Positions 12,400 through 22,277 of a DNA stretch of 47,384 nt are shown one piece after another (position 1 is the first letter of the stretch; each line of letters opens with the position of its first letter). Location of the stretch: the NCBI GenBank assembly GCA_025929425.1, contig JAICME010000005.1, positions 1-47,384 on the forward strand, written 5' to 3'. A model generated the notes under the pieces. It saw nothing but the letters and a program-made list of their open reading frames with translations, was not told the origin of the DNA and did no database searches. Position numbers and translations under genes: made by a program. This stretch comes from Thermoleophilia bacterium (lineage in GTDB: Bacteria; Actinomycetota; Thermoleophilia; Gaiellales; Gaiellaceae).

Positions 12400-13337
12400 C
12401 GCCGGCTCCCGAACAGCGTCAGCGCGGCCACGCCCGCGAGCATCGCGCCCGCTGCGGCGAGCATGTTCGACCACATCTCGGGCAGGTCGCGCGTCGTCAC
12501 GACGGGGTCGGGCGGCAGCCCGTAGACCTCGGGGTCGTCCAGGAGCAGGAAGAACGCGCCGAAGCCGCCCACGCCGTCCTCGGGGTCGCGCCCGTAGAGC
12601 TGCGCACCGTTCCAGCCTTCGGCGGACAGCTTGGCGAGGCGCGCGTCGGCGCGCTCGCGCAGCTCCTCGAGCGGGCCGAACTGGATCGACTTCGTCGGGC
12701 AGGCCTTCGCGCAGGCGGGCTCGTGCCCACCCTTCAGGCGGTCGTAGCAGAGGGTGCACTTCCAGACACGACCGTCCTCCTTGCGGCCGAGGATGGCCGG
12801 CGGCGGATCGGTGGTGGCCGGAAGGTGCCGCTTGTCGAGGACGCCGAAGGGACACGCCGGGACGCAGTAGCCGCAGCCGTTGCAGATGTCCTGCTGCACG
12901 ACGACCGTGCCGAACTCGGTGCGGAAGAGAGAGCCGGTGGGGCAGACATCGAGGCACGCCGCGTGCGTGCAGTGCTTGCAGACGTCGGACTCCATGAGCC
13001 AGCGCAGCGCGGTGCTGCCGTCCCCGCCGGGCGCCGCCGAAGGCGCGGTCCGATCGCCGGGCGCCGGCGGCGCTTCCAGCAGCGCCTGTAATGGTTTGCG
13101 TTGCTCGACGAAGGCGACGTGGCGCCAGGTGTTCGCGCCGAGCTGCGACGTGTGGTCGTACGACTCGCCCGTCCAGACGCGGCCGTCCTCCGGGATGAGG
13201 TTCCACTCCTTGCACGCGACCTCGCACGCCTTGCACCCGATGCAGACCGAGGTGTCGGTGAAGAAGCCGACGCGCTCCTTCTGTGCGTCGCCATACGACT
13301 CCCAGCCGTCCGGCCGCTTCGTCTCGACGACGCTCAC
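12396..13337 (-). CDS. fdhB: Formate dehydrogenase iron-sulfur (4x4Fe-4S) subunit
   Basis: CIGCKACEVACKEWN, CKHCTHAACLDVCP, CNGCGYCVPACPFG, CTLCYDRL..CAKACPT; GTGA overlap with fdhA stop. Confidence 0.94.
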   Translation of the reverse strand: MSVVETKRPDGWESYGDAQKERVGFFTDTSVCIGCKACEVACKEWNLIPEDGRVWTGESYDHTSQLGANTWRHVAFVEQRKPLQALLEAPPAPGDRTAPSAAPGGDGSTALRWLMESDVCKHCTHAACLDVCPTGSLFRTEFGTVVVQQDICNGCGYCVPACPFGVLDKRHLPATTDPPPAILGRKEDGRVWKCTLCYDRLKGGHEPACAKACPTKSIQFGPLEELRERADARLAKLSAEGWNGAQLYGRDPEDGVGGFGAFFLLLDDPEVYGLPPDPVVTTRDLPEMWSNMLAAAGAMLAGVAALTLFGSRR

Positions 13338-16300
13338 TGTGCCGGCTTCCTCGCTTCCTCCGGCTCGACGTGCGGGTCCTCCTCGCGACGCCCGCCTGGT
13401 GCCGAGGGCGTCCGGGAAGTTCGGCCGGACATCGGCGGCTCCGCCACCGATGCTTCCAGCCTCGAGCGCGCCTGTTCGCGGAGCTCGGCGACGAAGCGCG
13501 GCAGGTCGGCGCCTCGCGGCCTGCGCCCGGGCCGGATCCCGCAGGTGAAGGCCTTGGTCTCCTGGATGTGGACGTTCGGGTCGAGCGCCATGTGTGCGAG
13601 GTCGTTGGCGGAGTCGCCGGTGATCAGGCCGCGCTTGCCCCAGTGGTAGGGCAGACCGATCTGGTGTACCTCGCGTCCGTCCATCCGCACGGGCCGCATG
13701 CGGTCGGTGACCATGACCCGCGCCTCGATCGCCGAACGCGAGGTGTAGATCGTCGCCCAGCCGCCGTGCTCGAGTCCCACGTCGCGCGCGAGATCCGGGT
13801 GCACCTCGCAGAACATCTGCGGCTGCAGCTCGGCGAGATAGGGGACGGAGCGCGTCATGCCGCCGGCGGTGTGATGCTCGGTCAGCCGGTACGTCGTCAC
13901 GACGTACGGGTACACGTCCGCGCCCGGCTCGTCCGCGACAGGGTTGTACGGATCCTCGGCGAGATCCTTGTTCTGCTGGCGTCGCGGGTTGGCGCGCTGC
14001 GAGTAGAGCCGGTTGCCGAACGGCGACTCGTGCGGCTCGTAGTGCGTCGGCAGCGGCCCGTCCTCGAGACCCTGGGGCACGTAGAGCCATGAGCGGCCGT
14101 CGGCCTGCATGACGAACGGGTGGTCGCCGGCGATCGCGTCCTCGGCCTTCGCGTCCTTGGGCGGTACATAGCTCGGCGGCTTGTCCTCCTCGAAGTCCGG
14201 CGAGTCGAGGCCGGTCCACTTGCCCTCGCCCGCGTCCCACCAGACGTACCGCTTCCGCTCCGACCACGGCTTTCCGTCGGGGTCGGCCGACGCGCGGTTG
14301 TAGAGGAGATGCCGGTTGTCCGGCCACGCCCACGCCCATTCGTCGGCGACGTACGTGTCCTGCTCCCAGTGCGGCTTCTTGCGCGCAGTCTGGTTGATCC
14401 CCTCCTTGAAGCAGCCGGAGTAGATCCAGCAGCCGCACAGCGTCGAGCCGTCGTCCTTCAGCTCGGGATAGCCGGAGAGGAACTTGCCGCTTTCGATCTC
14501 CTGGCCGCTGATCTCCTGCAGCACCGCCTCGGCGTCGGGCTCCTGGATCCCCGAGTGGGTCGGGTACTCCCACCGCAGCGCCTTGATCAGCTTGTCCCGC
14601 TCGTCCTCGGAGTCGGCGAGCTTCTGCTTGATCAATCGGCCCAGATGGAAGTAGAACCAGAGCTCCGAGCGGCAGTCCTCCTTCGGCTCGACCGCCTGCC
14701 AGTGCCACTGCAGCAGCCGCTGCGTGTTCGTGAAGGAGCCGTCCTTCTCGGTGTGCGTCGCGGCGGGGAGGAAGAAGATCTCCGTCGGAATCGCCTCCGG
14801 CTCGAGCTCGCCCGACTCGACCTCGGGACTGTCGTACCAGAAGGAGGCCGACTCGATCTCGACGACGTCGCGGACGACGAGCCACTCGAGACGGGAGAGC
14901 CCCAGCCGGTGCGCCTTGCCGTTCGCGTGCCCGACCGCGGGGTTCTCGCCCGCGATGATGTAGCCCTTCACCTTCCCCTGAAGCATCTGCTCGACGGTCC
15001 AGTACGCCGAGTTGTCGTCGTCGATCCGGGGCAGCGACTTGAAGAGGAAGTCGTTGTCGGCGTTTGCGTTCTCGCCGAAGTACGCCTTCATCAAGCTGAC
15101 GAAGTAGGCCCGGAAATGCCCCCACCAGCCGGTCGGCGACGTGTTCGCCTCGATGTACCTGTCGAGGTCGCCGTACGACTCGGTGTGCGGCATCGGCAGG
15201 TAGCCGGGGAGGATGTTGTAGAGCGTCGGGATGTCCGTCGAGCCCTGGATCGACGCATGCCCGCGCAGCGCCATGATCCCGCCGCCGGGACGGCCGATGT
15301 TCCCGAGCAGCTGCTGGATGATCGCCGCCGAGCGGATCGTCTGGACGCCGACCGTGTGCTGGGTCCAGCCGACGGCGTAGACGAACGCACTCGTTCGGTC
15401 GCGGCCGGAGTTGGCGACCAGCGTCTCGCACACCTGGACGAAGTCCTCGACCGAGCAGCCGCACGTCTCGGCGACGAACTCCGGCGTGTAGCGCGCGTAG
15501 TGCCTCTTCAGCAGCTGGAGGACGCAGCGCGGGTGCTGCATCGCGCGATCCTCCGCCGGCGGCTCGCCGTGGAGAAGCCCGCCGCCGTGGCCGCCGTGGC
15601 CCGACGCCTCGCCCTTGGTGGGCTTGAAGCCCTGCTCGCGCTGGCCGGCGGAGCCGTGGATCTCCATGCCGTCGTACATCCAGCTCTCGACGCTGTACTC
15701 GCCCTCCTCCGGGTCCCAGCCCGAGAAGAGCCCGTCGAGATCCTCGGTGTCGGCGAACTCGTCGTTGATGATCACCGGCGCGTTCGTGTAGTGCTCGACG
15801 TACTCCCGGAAGTAGAGGTCGTTCTGGAGGATGTAGTTCGCGATGCCGCCGAGGAAGGCGATGTCGCTACCGGCGCGGAGCGGGACGTGCTTCGTCGCCA
15901 TCGCGCTCGTGCGCGTGAAGCGCGGGTCGACATGGATGACCTGCGCACCGCGCTCCCTTGCCTCCATCACCCACTGGAATCCCACCGGGTGGTTCTCGGC
16001 CATGTTCGAGCCCATGATCACGATGCAGTCCGCGTTCTGCAGGTCCTGCTGGAAGGTCGTGGCCCCGCCTCGTCCGAACGAGGTGCCCAGACTGGGCACC
16101 GTGGAGCTGTGTCATATACGGGCCTGGTTCTCGACCTGGACGACGCCGAGGGCGGTCATCAGCTTCTTGATGAGGTAGTTCTCCTCGTTGTCCAGCGTCG
16201 CGCCGCCGAGGTTGCCGATCGCCATCGTCCGGTTGGCAGGGTTCCCGTCCTCGGTCTTCCACTCCCATGAGTCGGCGCGCGTCCGGATGATCCGGTCGGC

Positions 16301-16681
16301 GATCATCTCCATCGCGTCCCCGAGTGAGAGCTCTTCCCAGCTGGTGCCGTACGGCCGCCGGTACTTGACCTTGTATTCGCGCAACGGACTGTCCGCGTAG
16401 CTCTTCGAGGCCTGGCCCTTCGGGCAGAGCCGGCCGCGGGAGATCGGGCTCGCCGGGTCGCCTTCGATGTGCGTGATCGCACCGTCGGAGACATAGACGA
16501 GCTGTCCGCAGCCCACAGCGCAGAAGGGACAGACCGACTGGACGACGTGCTCGGCCTCGTCGATGCGCGGCACGAGCGTCCGGGAACGGGGGGACTGAAC
16601 CGCTCTGCCGAGGCCGAGCGGGTCTCCCTCACGGAGCTGGCGCACCGCCGGCCACGACTCCAACAACTTCGACAGCGACAT
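13334..16681 (-). CDS. fdhA: Selenocysteine-containing formate dehydrogenase alpha subunit; in-frame UGA at 16112-16114 = Sec (..VVQVENQARI-U-HSSTVPSLGTSFGRGGATTFQQDL..), about 1115 aa
   Basis: Two ORF-track fragments (16112..17584 and 13334..16099) are in frame across one TGA; motif matches the FdnG-type Sec site; N-terminal 4Fe-4S CPFCAVGCGQ..CPKG; SD-like GGAAGGA upstream of ATG at 16681; SECIS hairpin directly downstream. Confidence 0.96.
16082..16100 (-). promoter_or_regulatory. Bacterial SECIS element of fdhA
   Basis: Minus-strand GGTGCCC-AGTCT-GGGCACC: 7-bp perfect stem, loop containing GUCU at +20 to +23 after UGA, as in E. coli fdhF. Confidence 0.93.
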
Positions 16682-16707
16682 CGGTTTGGTCCTTCCGTGA
16701 CGGAGCA

Positions 16708-16768
16708 GGTGTAAACCGGGATCCGGTGGAATCGAGCGTGTTTGTCCCGTCGGATCCCGGGAAACACC
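16708..16768. repeat. Interrupted inverted repeat in fdhA/satP divergent promoter region (arms 16708-16725 and 16751-16768)
   Basis: GGTGTAAACCGGGATCCG versus reverse complement GGTGTTTCCCGGGATCCG, 15/18 matching. Confidence 0.7.
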
Positions 16769-16813
16769 GTAATACGAAGTAGTTGGACAAGAGATGAAAG
16801 GGGTCGGTGCCTT

Positions 16814-17581
16814 ATGAGCACGATCGATGAGCGCCGAGAGCGCGCTTCGACAGGCGTCGCGCTCCACGACGAAGAGGCGTGGCGTGACGGATTTGCCCGC
16901 CCGCGTGTGTTCCTCCAGCCGATCGCGGCTCCGTCCGCGCTCGGGCTCGCGGGCTTCTCGGTGGCGACGCTGATGGTCGCCCTGATCCAGGCCGGCTGGC
17001 TCGGCCACTGGTCGGACATGGGAGTGGTCGGCTTGTTCGCGATGACCTTCGGCGGCATCGCGCAGTTCGCCGCCGGCATGTGGTGCTATCGGGCCCGCGA
17101 TGTCGTCGCGACGCTCGCGCACGGGATGTGGGGCTCGTTCTGGCTCGCCTTCGGGCTGGTGCAGATCTTCATCCTCGTCGGCAAGATCCCGGCGCCGGTG
17201 CCCGGTGAGGCGAACTACGCCCTCGGGCTCTGGTTCTTCGGCCTTGCCTACATGACGGGCATCGCCGCGTTCGCGTCGATGGCCGAGAGCATCGGCATCG
17301 CGGCTGTCCTCTCGACGCTCGCCGTGGGCTCGGGCCTCTCCGCAGCCGGCTGGTTCATCTCCGGGATCGGCAGCGGCTGGCTCGGTGCCGGCGGCGTCCT
17401 GTTCGTCATCTCGGCGGGCCTCGCCGGATACATGGTGCTGTCGATGTGCCTCACGGCGGTGACGAAGCGGACGATCCTGCCGACCGGGCACTTCAACAGG
17501 GACCGCAACATTCCGGGCCGGCAGCCTCTCGAGACCGTGGAGCTTCCTTGGGCGGAACCGGGGATCAAGCAAGGCCAGTAG
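16814..17581 (+). CDS. SatP/YaaH (GPR1/FUN34) family acetate/monocarboxylate transporter
   Basis: PSALGLAGFSVATLMVALIQAGWL..GLFAMTFGGIAQFAAGMWCYRARDVVATLAHGMWGSFWLAFGL; six hydrophobic segments. Confidence 0.9.
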   Translation: MSTIDERRERASTGVALHDEEAWRDGFARPRVFLQPIAAPSALGLAGFSVATLMVALIQAGWLGHWSDMGVVGLFAMTFGGIAQFAAGMWCYRARDVVATLAHGMWGSFWLAFGLVQIFILVGKIPAPVPGEANYALGLWFFGLAYMTGIAAFASMAESIGIAAVLSTLAVGSGLSAAGWFISGIGSGWLGAGGVLFVISAGLAGYMVLSMCLTAVTKRTILPTGHFNRDRNIPGRQPLETVELPWAEPGIKQGQ

Positions 17582-17611
17582 CACAGCAGCACCTCACCTC
17601 GCCCGAGGAAA

Positions 17612-17637
17612 GAGGGCCCGCCGGGAGGCGGGCCCTC
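17612..17637 (+). terminator. Strong hairpin terminator after satP-like gene
   Basis: GAGGGCCCGCC-GGGA-GGCGGGCCCTC, 11-bp perfect stem; no long T tract. Confidence 0.7.
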
Positions 17638-17687
17638 GGTCTGCTCGGGACGATTCGCGCTGTGGCCGAGCGGGGATACGCGCTTGC

Positions 17688-18155
17688 GTGAAGCACGTAC
17701 TTGCCTGGACTGCGTGGTGGATCCCGCTCTTCTGGCTCTGGTTCGTGCTCGTCGGCGAGTGGAATCGACAGGAGATCGTCGCGGCGGCGATCGCGGCGAC
17801 GATCGCTGCGACCATCGCCGAGCTCGCCCGGATCCGTACCGGCTTTCACGCCCGGGTGCCGCTGCGCGGGCTCGCCGACGTGCCCCAGGCGCTCGGCATG
17901 GTCGTCGTGGACTTCGGCCTCGTCAGCTGGGCGCTCGTCGCGAGCGTCGCCCGCCGCCGGGTGGTGCGTGGCCGGCTCGTCTCCCGGAAGGTCGAGGGCG
18001 GAGCGGTCGGCGTCCGCGGAGTCGGCCCGCGCGCCTGGACGGTGCTCGTCGCGAGCTACAGCCCCAACGCGTACCCGATCGACGTGGATCCGGAGACGGG
18101 CAGCGCGCTCATCCACCATCTCGTTCCGCATCGGCCGTCGGAGAGACCGTTGTGA
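17688..18155 (+). CDS. mrpE: Na+/H+ antiporter subunit E (Mrp/Mnh)
   Basis: N-terminal hydrophobic segments, NAYPIDVDPETGSALIHHLV; syntenic. Confidence 0.8.
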   Translation: MKHVLAWTAWWIPLFWLWFVLVGEWNRQEIVAAAIAATIAATIAELARIRTGFHARVPLRGLADVPQALGMVVVDFGLVSWALVASVARRRVVRGRLVSRKVEGGAVGVRGVGPRAWTVLVASYSPNAYPIDVDPETGSALIHHLVPHRPSERPL

Positions 18156-18403
18156 ACGCCTTCCTCGTCGCCGCCACCATCCTGATCGCTGCGCTCGCGC
18201 CGCTGCTCGTCGTCACGGCCCTGCGGGCACCGATCGACGGGCTCGTGGCGCTCGAGGCCGCGGGGGCGATCCTCACGCTGGTTCTGCTCTGTCTCTCCGT
18301 CGGGCTCGGCCAGCCGACGTTCTTCACCGTGCCGATCATCGCCGCCGTCACGTCCCTGATCGGCTGTCTGGTGTTCGCCCGCTTCCTCGGCCGCTGGACC
18401 TGA
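18152..18403 (+). CDS. mrpF: Antiporter subunit F (MrpF/PhaF-like)
   Basis: Three TM, LRAPIDGLVALEAAGAILTLVLLCLSVG; GTGA overlap. Confidence 0.78.
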   Translation: MNAFLVAATILIAALAPLLVVTALRAPIDGLVALEAAGAILTLVLLCLSVGLGQPTFFTVPIIAAVTSLIGCLVFARFLGRWT

Positions 18404-18702
18404 TGCAGGCAGCAGACCTCGCTGTCGACATCCTCCTCGGACTCGGCGTCGCGGCCGAGTTGCTCTGCGTTGCCGGAGTTCTCGCGATGCGGACGACGCT
18501 CGACCGTCTTCACTACGCGGCCGCCACCACGACGGTTCCGGCCTTCCTCATCCTCGCGGCCGTGCTCATCCGAGAGCACCTGACGTCGGGAGGAATCGAA
18601 GCGATAGCGGCCGTCGGACTCCTCTTCCTGCTCAACCCGGCGGTGGTCATCACCACGGCCCGCGCGGCCCAACGGGCCGAAGACCCCAGCTTCGACGCAT
18701 GA
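18403..18702 (+). CDS. mrpG: Antiporter subunit G (MrpG/PhaG-like)
   Basis: CVAGVLAMRTTLDRLHYAAATTTVPAFLILAAVLIRE. Confidence 0.85.
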   Translation: MQAADLAVDILLGLGVAAELLCVAGVLAMRTTLDRLHYAAATTTVPAFLILAAVLIREHLTSGGIEAIAAVGLLFLLNPAVVITTARAAQRAEDPSFDA

Positions 18703-18980
18703 CCCTCATCGCGACGCTCGCACCCCTGCAGGGGGTCGTCTTCGCGCTCGTCGCGTTGGGAGCTCCGGTCGTCGTGCTCACCCGCGATCCGCTGCGCCAG
18801 GCGCTCGCGAACGGCATCTACGGCGTCTCGCTCGTCTGTCTCTTCGTCGTCCTCGAGGCGCCGGATCCGGCGCTGTCGATGCTCGTCGTCTCGGGGATCG
18901 CCTATCCGCTCGTGATTCTCGCGGCCGTTGCACGAGTGCGCGGCGAGCGCCGCCGAACGAAGGAGACGAGAGATGACTAG
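18699..18980 (+). CDS. DUF4040/MbhD-like subunit (MrpA C-terminal-like)
   Basis: DPLRQALANGIYGVSLVCLFVVLEAPDPALSMLVV. Confidence 0.75.
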   Translation: MTLIATLAPLQGVVFALVALGAPVVVLTRDPLRQALANGIYGVSLVCLFVVLEAPDPALSMLVVSGIAYPLVILAAVARVRGERRRTKETRDD

Positions 18981-19722
18981 ACGCCTGCGTCTGGCACTTC
19001 TCGTCCCGTCGTTGCTCGGCCTCGGCGCGCTCTTTGCGTGGTCGATCACGGGACTCCCCCGGTTCGGGGACTACCGCGGCCCGTACGGCTACGTGCTCAA
19101 CCAGATCGTCGTCCCGCTCCGTCACTCGACCAACGTCGTGATGGGCACGACGTTCGACGTTCGTGGAGTCGACACGATGGGGGAGGAATTCATCCTCTAC
19201 GCAGCGGTCCTCGGGGTGACGCTCCTGCTGCGGGACGAGGCGGGCGGCGGAAGAGTGGAGCGCAGGACGAGGCGCCTGCGCAGCGACGCAGTCCGGCTCG
19301 TCGGCGTCGTCCTGATCGGCGGCGGTCTCCTCGTCGGTCTCTGGCTCGTCGCCTTCGGCTACATCACGCCGGGCGGGGGCTTTCCAGGAGGTGTAGTTCT
19401 CGCCGGCGCGATTCTCGTGCTCTACCTCATCGGCAGCCACCGCGACTACCGGCCGTTCCGCAACGAGCACGTGCTCGACCCGCTCGAGGGGATCGGTGCG
19501 GGTGGCTACGTCGTGACCGGACTCGCTGCCCTCGTGTCCGGGATGCCGTTCCTGACCAACCTCTTCGGCTACGGCCAGACGGGGACGCTCGCCTCGGCGG
19601 GCAGCATCGGGATCCTCAACGGAGCGGCGGGAATCGCGGTGACCGTTGCGCTGCTGCTCCTCTTCGCCGAGTTCCTCCAGACCTACGTCGTTCCGCTCGA
19701 GCCGGAGGACGCTGCTTCGTGA
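18973..19722 (+). CDS. mrpB: Antiporter subunit B (MnhB domain)
   Basis: TTFDVRGVDTMGEEFILYAAVLGVTLLL; TPGGGFPGGVVLAGAILVLYL. Confidence 0.9.
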   Translation: MTRRLRLALLVPSLLGLGALFAWSITGLPRFGDYRGPYGYVLNQIVVPLRHSTNVVMGTTFDVRGVDTMGEEFILYAAVLGVTLLLRDEAGGGRVERRTRRLRSDAVRLVGVVLIGGGLLVGLWLVAFGYITPGGGFPGGVVLAGAILVLYLIGSHRDYRPFRNEHVLDPLEGIGAGGYVVTGLAALVSGMPFLTNLFGYGQTGTLASAGSIGILNGAAGIAVTVALLLLFAEFLQTYVVPLEPEDAAS

Positions 19723-20063
19723 GCTACCTCCCGTACGCCGTCGCGGCCTGGCTCTGCCTGGTCGGCCTCTTCGGAGTCGCGACCAGCCGGAATCTCATCC
19801 ACCTGGCGATCTGCCTCACGGTGACCCAGTCGTCGAGCTATGTCCTGCTGCTCGCGGTCGGGTACGTCAAGCACGGCAGGGCGCCGATCTTCAAGGGGAT
19901 CAAGCTCGGCACGCCGGCTGTCGACCCGGTCGTGCAGGCCTTGACCCTGACGGACGTCGTCGTCAGCGTCGTCGTCGTCGCGCTCATCCTCGCGCTGGCA
20001 CTCGACGCGCACCGGCTCTCCGGCACGGTCGACCCCGACGAGATCGCCGACATCTCGGGATGA
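19719..20063 (+). CDS. mrpC: Antiporter subunit C (NuoK-like)
   Basis: RNLIHLAICLTVTQSSSYVLLL..DPVVQALTLTDVVVSVVVVALILALAL. Confidence 0.9.
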   Translation: MSYLPYAVAAWLCLVGLFGVATSRNLIHLAICLTVTQSSSYVLLLAVGYVKHGRAPIFKGIKLGTPAVDPVVQALTLTDVVVSVVVVALILALALDAHRLSGTVDPDEIADISG

Positions 20064-21877
20064 CCTGGATCCCTCCGCTGCTCGTAGCGATTCCGCTGCT
20101 CGGAGCGGTTTTCGCCGCAGGGCTCGACCACATCACGCCGACGGTGGTGCAGGACGCGCTCGTCGTTGCCGCCTCTGCGGCGACCACCGCGTTTGCCTTC
20201 CTGCTCCTCTGGCATGCCGAGAACCACGAGGTGGTGCACTGGTTCGGCGGCTGGCAGACGCGCCACGGCGTCGCGCTCGGGATCGACTTCGCCGTCGGCC
20301 CACTCGCAGCCGGGATGTGCGCAGTGATCGGCATCGTCGTGACGCTCGCGCTTCTCTATTCGCTGACGTTCCTCCGTGAAGCAGCTCGCCTCTTCGACGC
20401 GCTGATGCTCGTCGCGCTGGCCGCGATGTGCGGCTTCGCGATGTCGGGCGATCTGTTCAACCTCTTCGTCTGGCTCGAGCTGATGGGAGTCGCCGCCTAC
20501 GCACTCACGGGCTTCACGGTGGAGCGGCTCGGGCCGGTGCAAGGCGCGGTGAACTACGCGATCACGAACGGCGTCGGCGGCTACCTCTTCGCCATCGGGA
20601 TCGCGCTCCTCTATGCGCGCACCGGCGCTCTCAACCTCGCGCAGATCGGGAACACGCTCTCGCACGGCCCCGCCGGAGGCCTCGTGATCTTCGCGATGAC
20701 TCTCCTCTTCTGCGGCCTGCTGATCAAGGGCGCGGTCGTGCCGTTCCATCTCTGGGCGGCCGACGCGTACGCCGTGGCGCCCTCGCCCGTCTGCGCCGTC
20801 CTGGGCGGGGTGATGACGGACATCGGCCTGATCGGCGTGGCCCGCCTGTACTGGACGGTCTTCGACGCGCCGTTCGGGCACGGACACGCCGTCGGTGACG
20901 TCCTGCTCTGGCTCGGGCTCGTGACGGCGGTGCTCGCCGGCGTGATGGCCTTTCTGCAGCGGCACCTGAAGCGGATGCTCGCGTACTCGGTGCTCTGCCA
21001 CATCGGGATCATGCTCGCGGGGATCGGCCTCCTCGACTCGGCGGGGCTGGCCGGCGCCGAGCTGATGTTCCTCGCCCACGCCCTCCTGACCGCGGGCCTC
21101 TTCTTCGTCGCGGGGATCCTCCACGTCGACCACACACGGATCGACGAGCTGCATCTGCACGGGTTGGGACGCGGCTGCTGGGTACCGGCTGCGGCCTGGC
21201 TCGCCGGGACGATCGGGCTCATCGGAACGCCGTACATCGGCATCTACCTCGGTCACGGCCTGATCGACGAGGGCGCCAACCACGTGGGGAGGCCGTGGGT
21301 GATCGGCCTGTTGTGGCTCGGCTCCGCGCTCGCAGGGGCGGCGCTGCTCCGGGCGGGCGCGCGCATCTTCCTCGGCTGGGGGGACGCCGACGATCCTCTC
21401 CTCGGCGAGCCGCTGGAGGAAGACCCGCGAGAGCGGCGGGTCATCCGGCCGCTGCTGGTGGGCGTTGCCGTGACCGCCGTCGTGCTCGGCGTCGCCGTCA
21501 GTCTCGTGCCGGGGCTCGGCCAGAGAGCGGAGTACGCGGCCGACCGTTTTCGCGATCGTTCCGGCTACGCGGCCCGCGTTCTCCGCGATCGCCCGATGGC
21601 TCCGCCGCAAAGCCTCCCGGTCACGATCCGGCACACCTCGTTCGAGTCGCTCCTCTACGGTGGCGGCGCGACGATCTTCGCCATCGGGCTCGCCGGCATC
21701 GGTCTCTATCGGCGGCGCCTACCTCACAGCGTCGCCGTCGCAGCCGGGCGGACGCTTGCGCCCCCGATCAGCGTCCTGCGCGGGCTGCACAGCGGCGTCG
21801 TCGGTGACTACGTGACCTGGGTGGCCGTGGGAACCGCCGTCACCGGCGGCGTCTGGGCTCTTCTCCTCCATGGGTAG
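20060..21877 (+). CDS. mrpD: Antiporter subunit D (NuoL/M/N-like)
   Basis: DLFNLFVWLELMGVAAYALTGF; LLIKGAVVPFHLWAADAYAVAPSPVCAVLGGVMTDIGLI. Confidence 0.92.
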   Translation: MTWIPPLLVAIPLLGAVFAAGLDHITPTVVQDALVVAASAATTAFAFLLLWHAENHEVVHWFGGWQTRHGVALGIDFAVGPLAAGMCAVIGIVVTLALLYSLTFLREAARLFDALMLVALAAMCGFAMSGDLFNLFVWLELMGVAAYALTGFTVERLGPVQGAVNYAITNGVGGYLFAIGIALLYARTGALNLAQIGNTLSHGPAGGLVIFAMTLLFCGLLIKGAVVPFHLWAADAYAVAPSPVCAVLGGVMTDIGLIGVARLYWTVFDAPFGHGHAVGDVLLWLGLVTAVLAGVMAFLQRHLKRMLAYSVLCHIGIMLAGIGLLDSAGLAGAELMFLAHALLTAGLFFVAGILHVDHTRIDELHLHGLGRGCWVPAAAWLAGTIGLIGTPYIGIYLGHGLIDEGANHVGRPWVIGLLWLGSALAGAALLRAGARIFLGWGDADDPLLGEPLEEDPRERRVIRPLLVGVAVTAVVLGVAVSLVPGLGQRAEYAADRFRDRSGYAARVLRDRPMAPPQSLPVTIRHTSFESLLYGGGATIFAIGLAGIGLYRRRLPHSVAVAAGRTLAPPISVLRGLHSGVVGDYVTWVAVGTAVTGGVWALLLHG

Positions 21878-21910
21878 CGACGAGTCGGAAGGTGTCGCTA
21901 CCTTTGCGCG

Positions 21911-22273
21911 GTGGAGCGTGGGGAGATCCACACGGGCAGAGGCGGGCTCGTCGAGCACGCGATTCCCGAGGAGGCCGAGGAGCTCTGGGCGGAGGACGGC
22001 GCCGAGCACGTCGGCTGGTTCTGCGTCCGTACCGATCCGTTCCCGTGTCCGGCGCCGGACTGCTCCTTCGTGGCGGTGTTCATGACCGCGGCGCATCTCG
22101 TGCTCGTCTGGGAGGAACAGGACGATCCGAATCTTCTCCGCCATGCGCAGCGCGCCAAAGAGGTCGGCCGCAACCCGCGGATCATCTCCTACGAGACCGA
22201 CTTCGGCCCGAGCGCCTCGTACTACGCGTGGGAGGCCGCCGGCCGGCCCGTTCACGGCGTCCGCGGCAAGTAG
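21911..22273 (+). CDS. Hypothetical protein
   Basis: Compact ORF with high-GC coding character; no recognised family. Confidence 0.6.
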   Translation: MERGEIHTGRGGLVEHAIPEEAEELWAEDGAEHVGWFCVRTDPFPCPAPDCSFVAVFMTAAHLVLVWEEQDDPNLLRHAQRAKEVGRNPRIISYETDFGPSASYYAWEAAGRPVHGVRGK

Positions 22274-22277
22274 CCCC

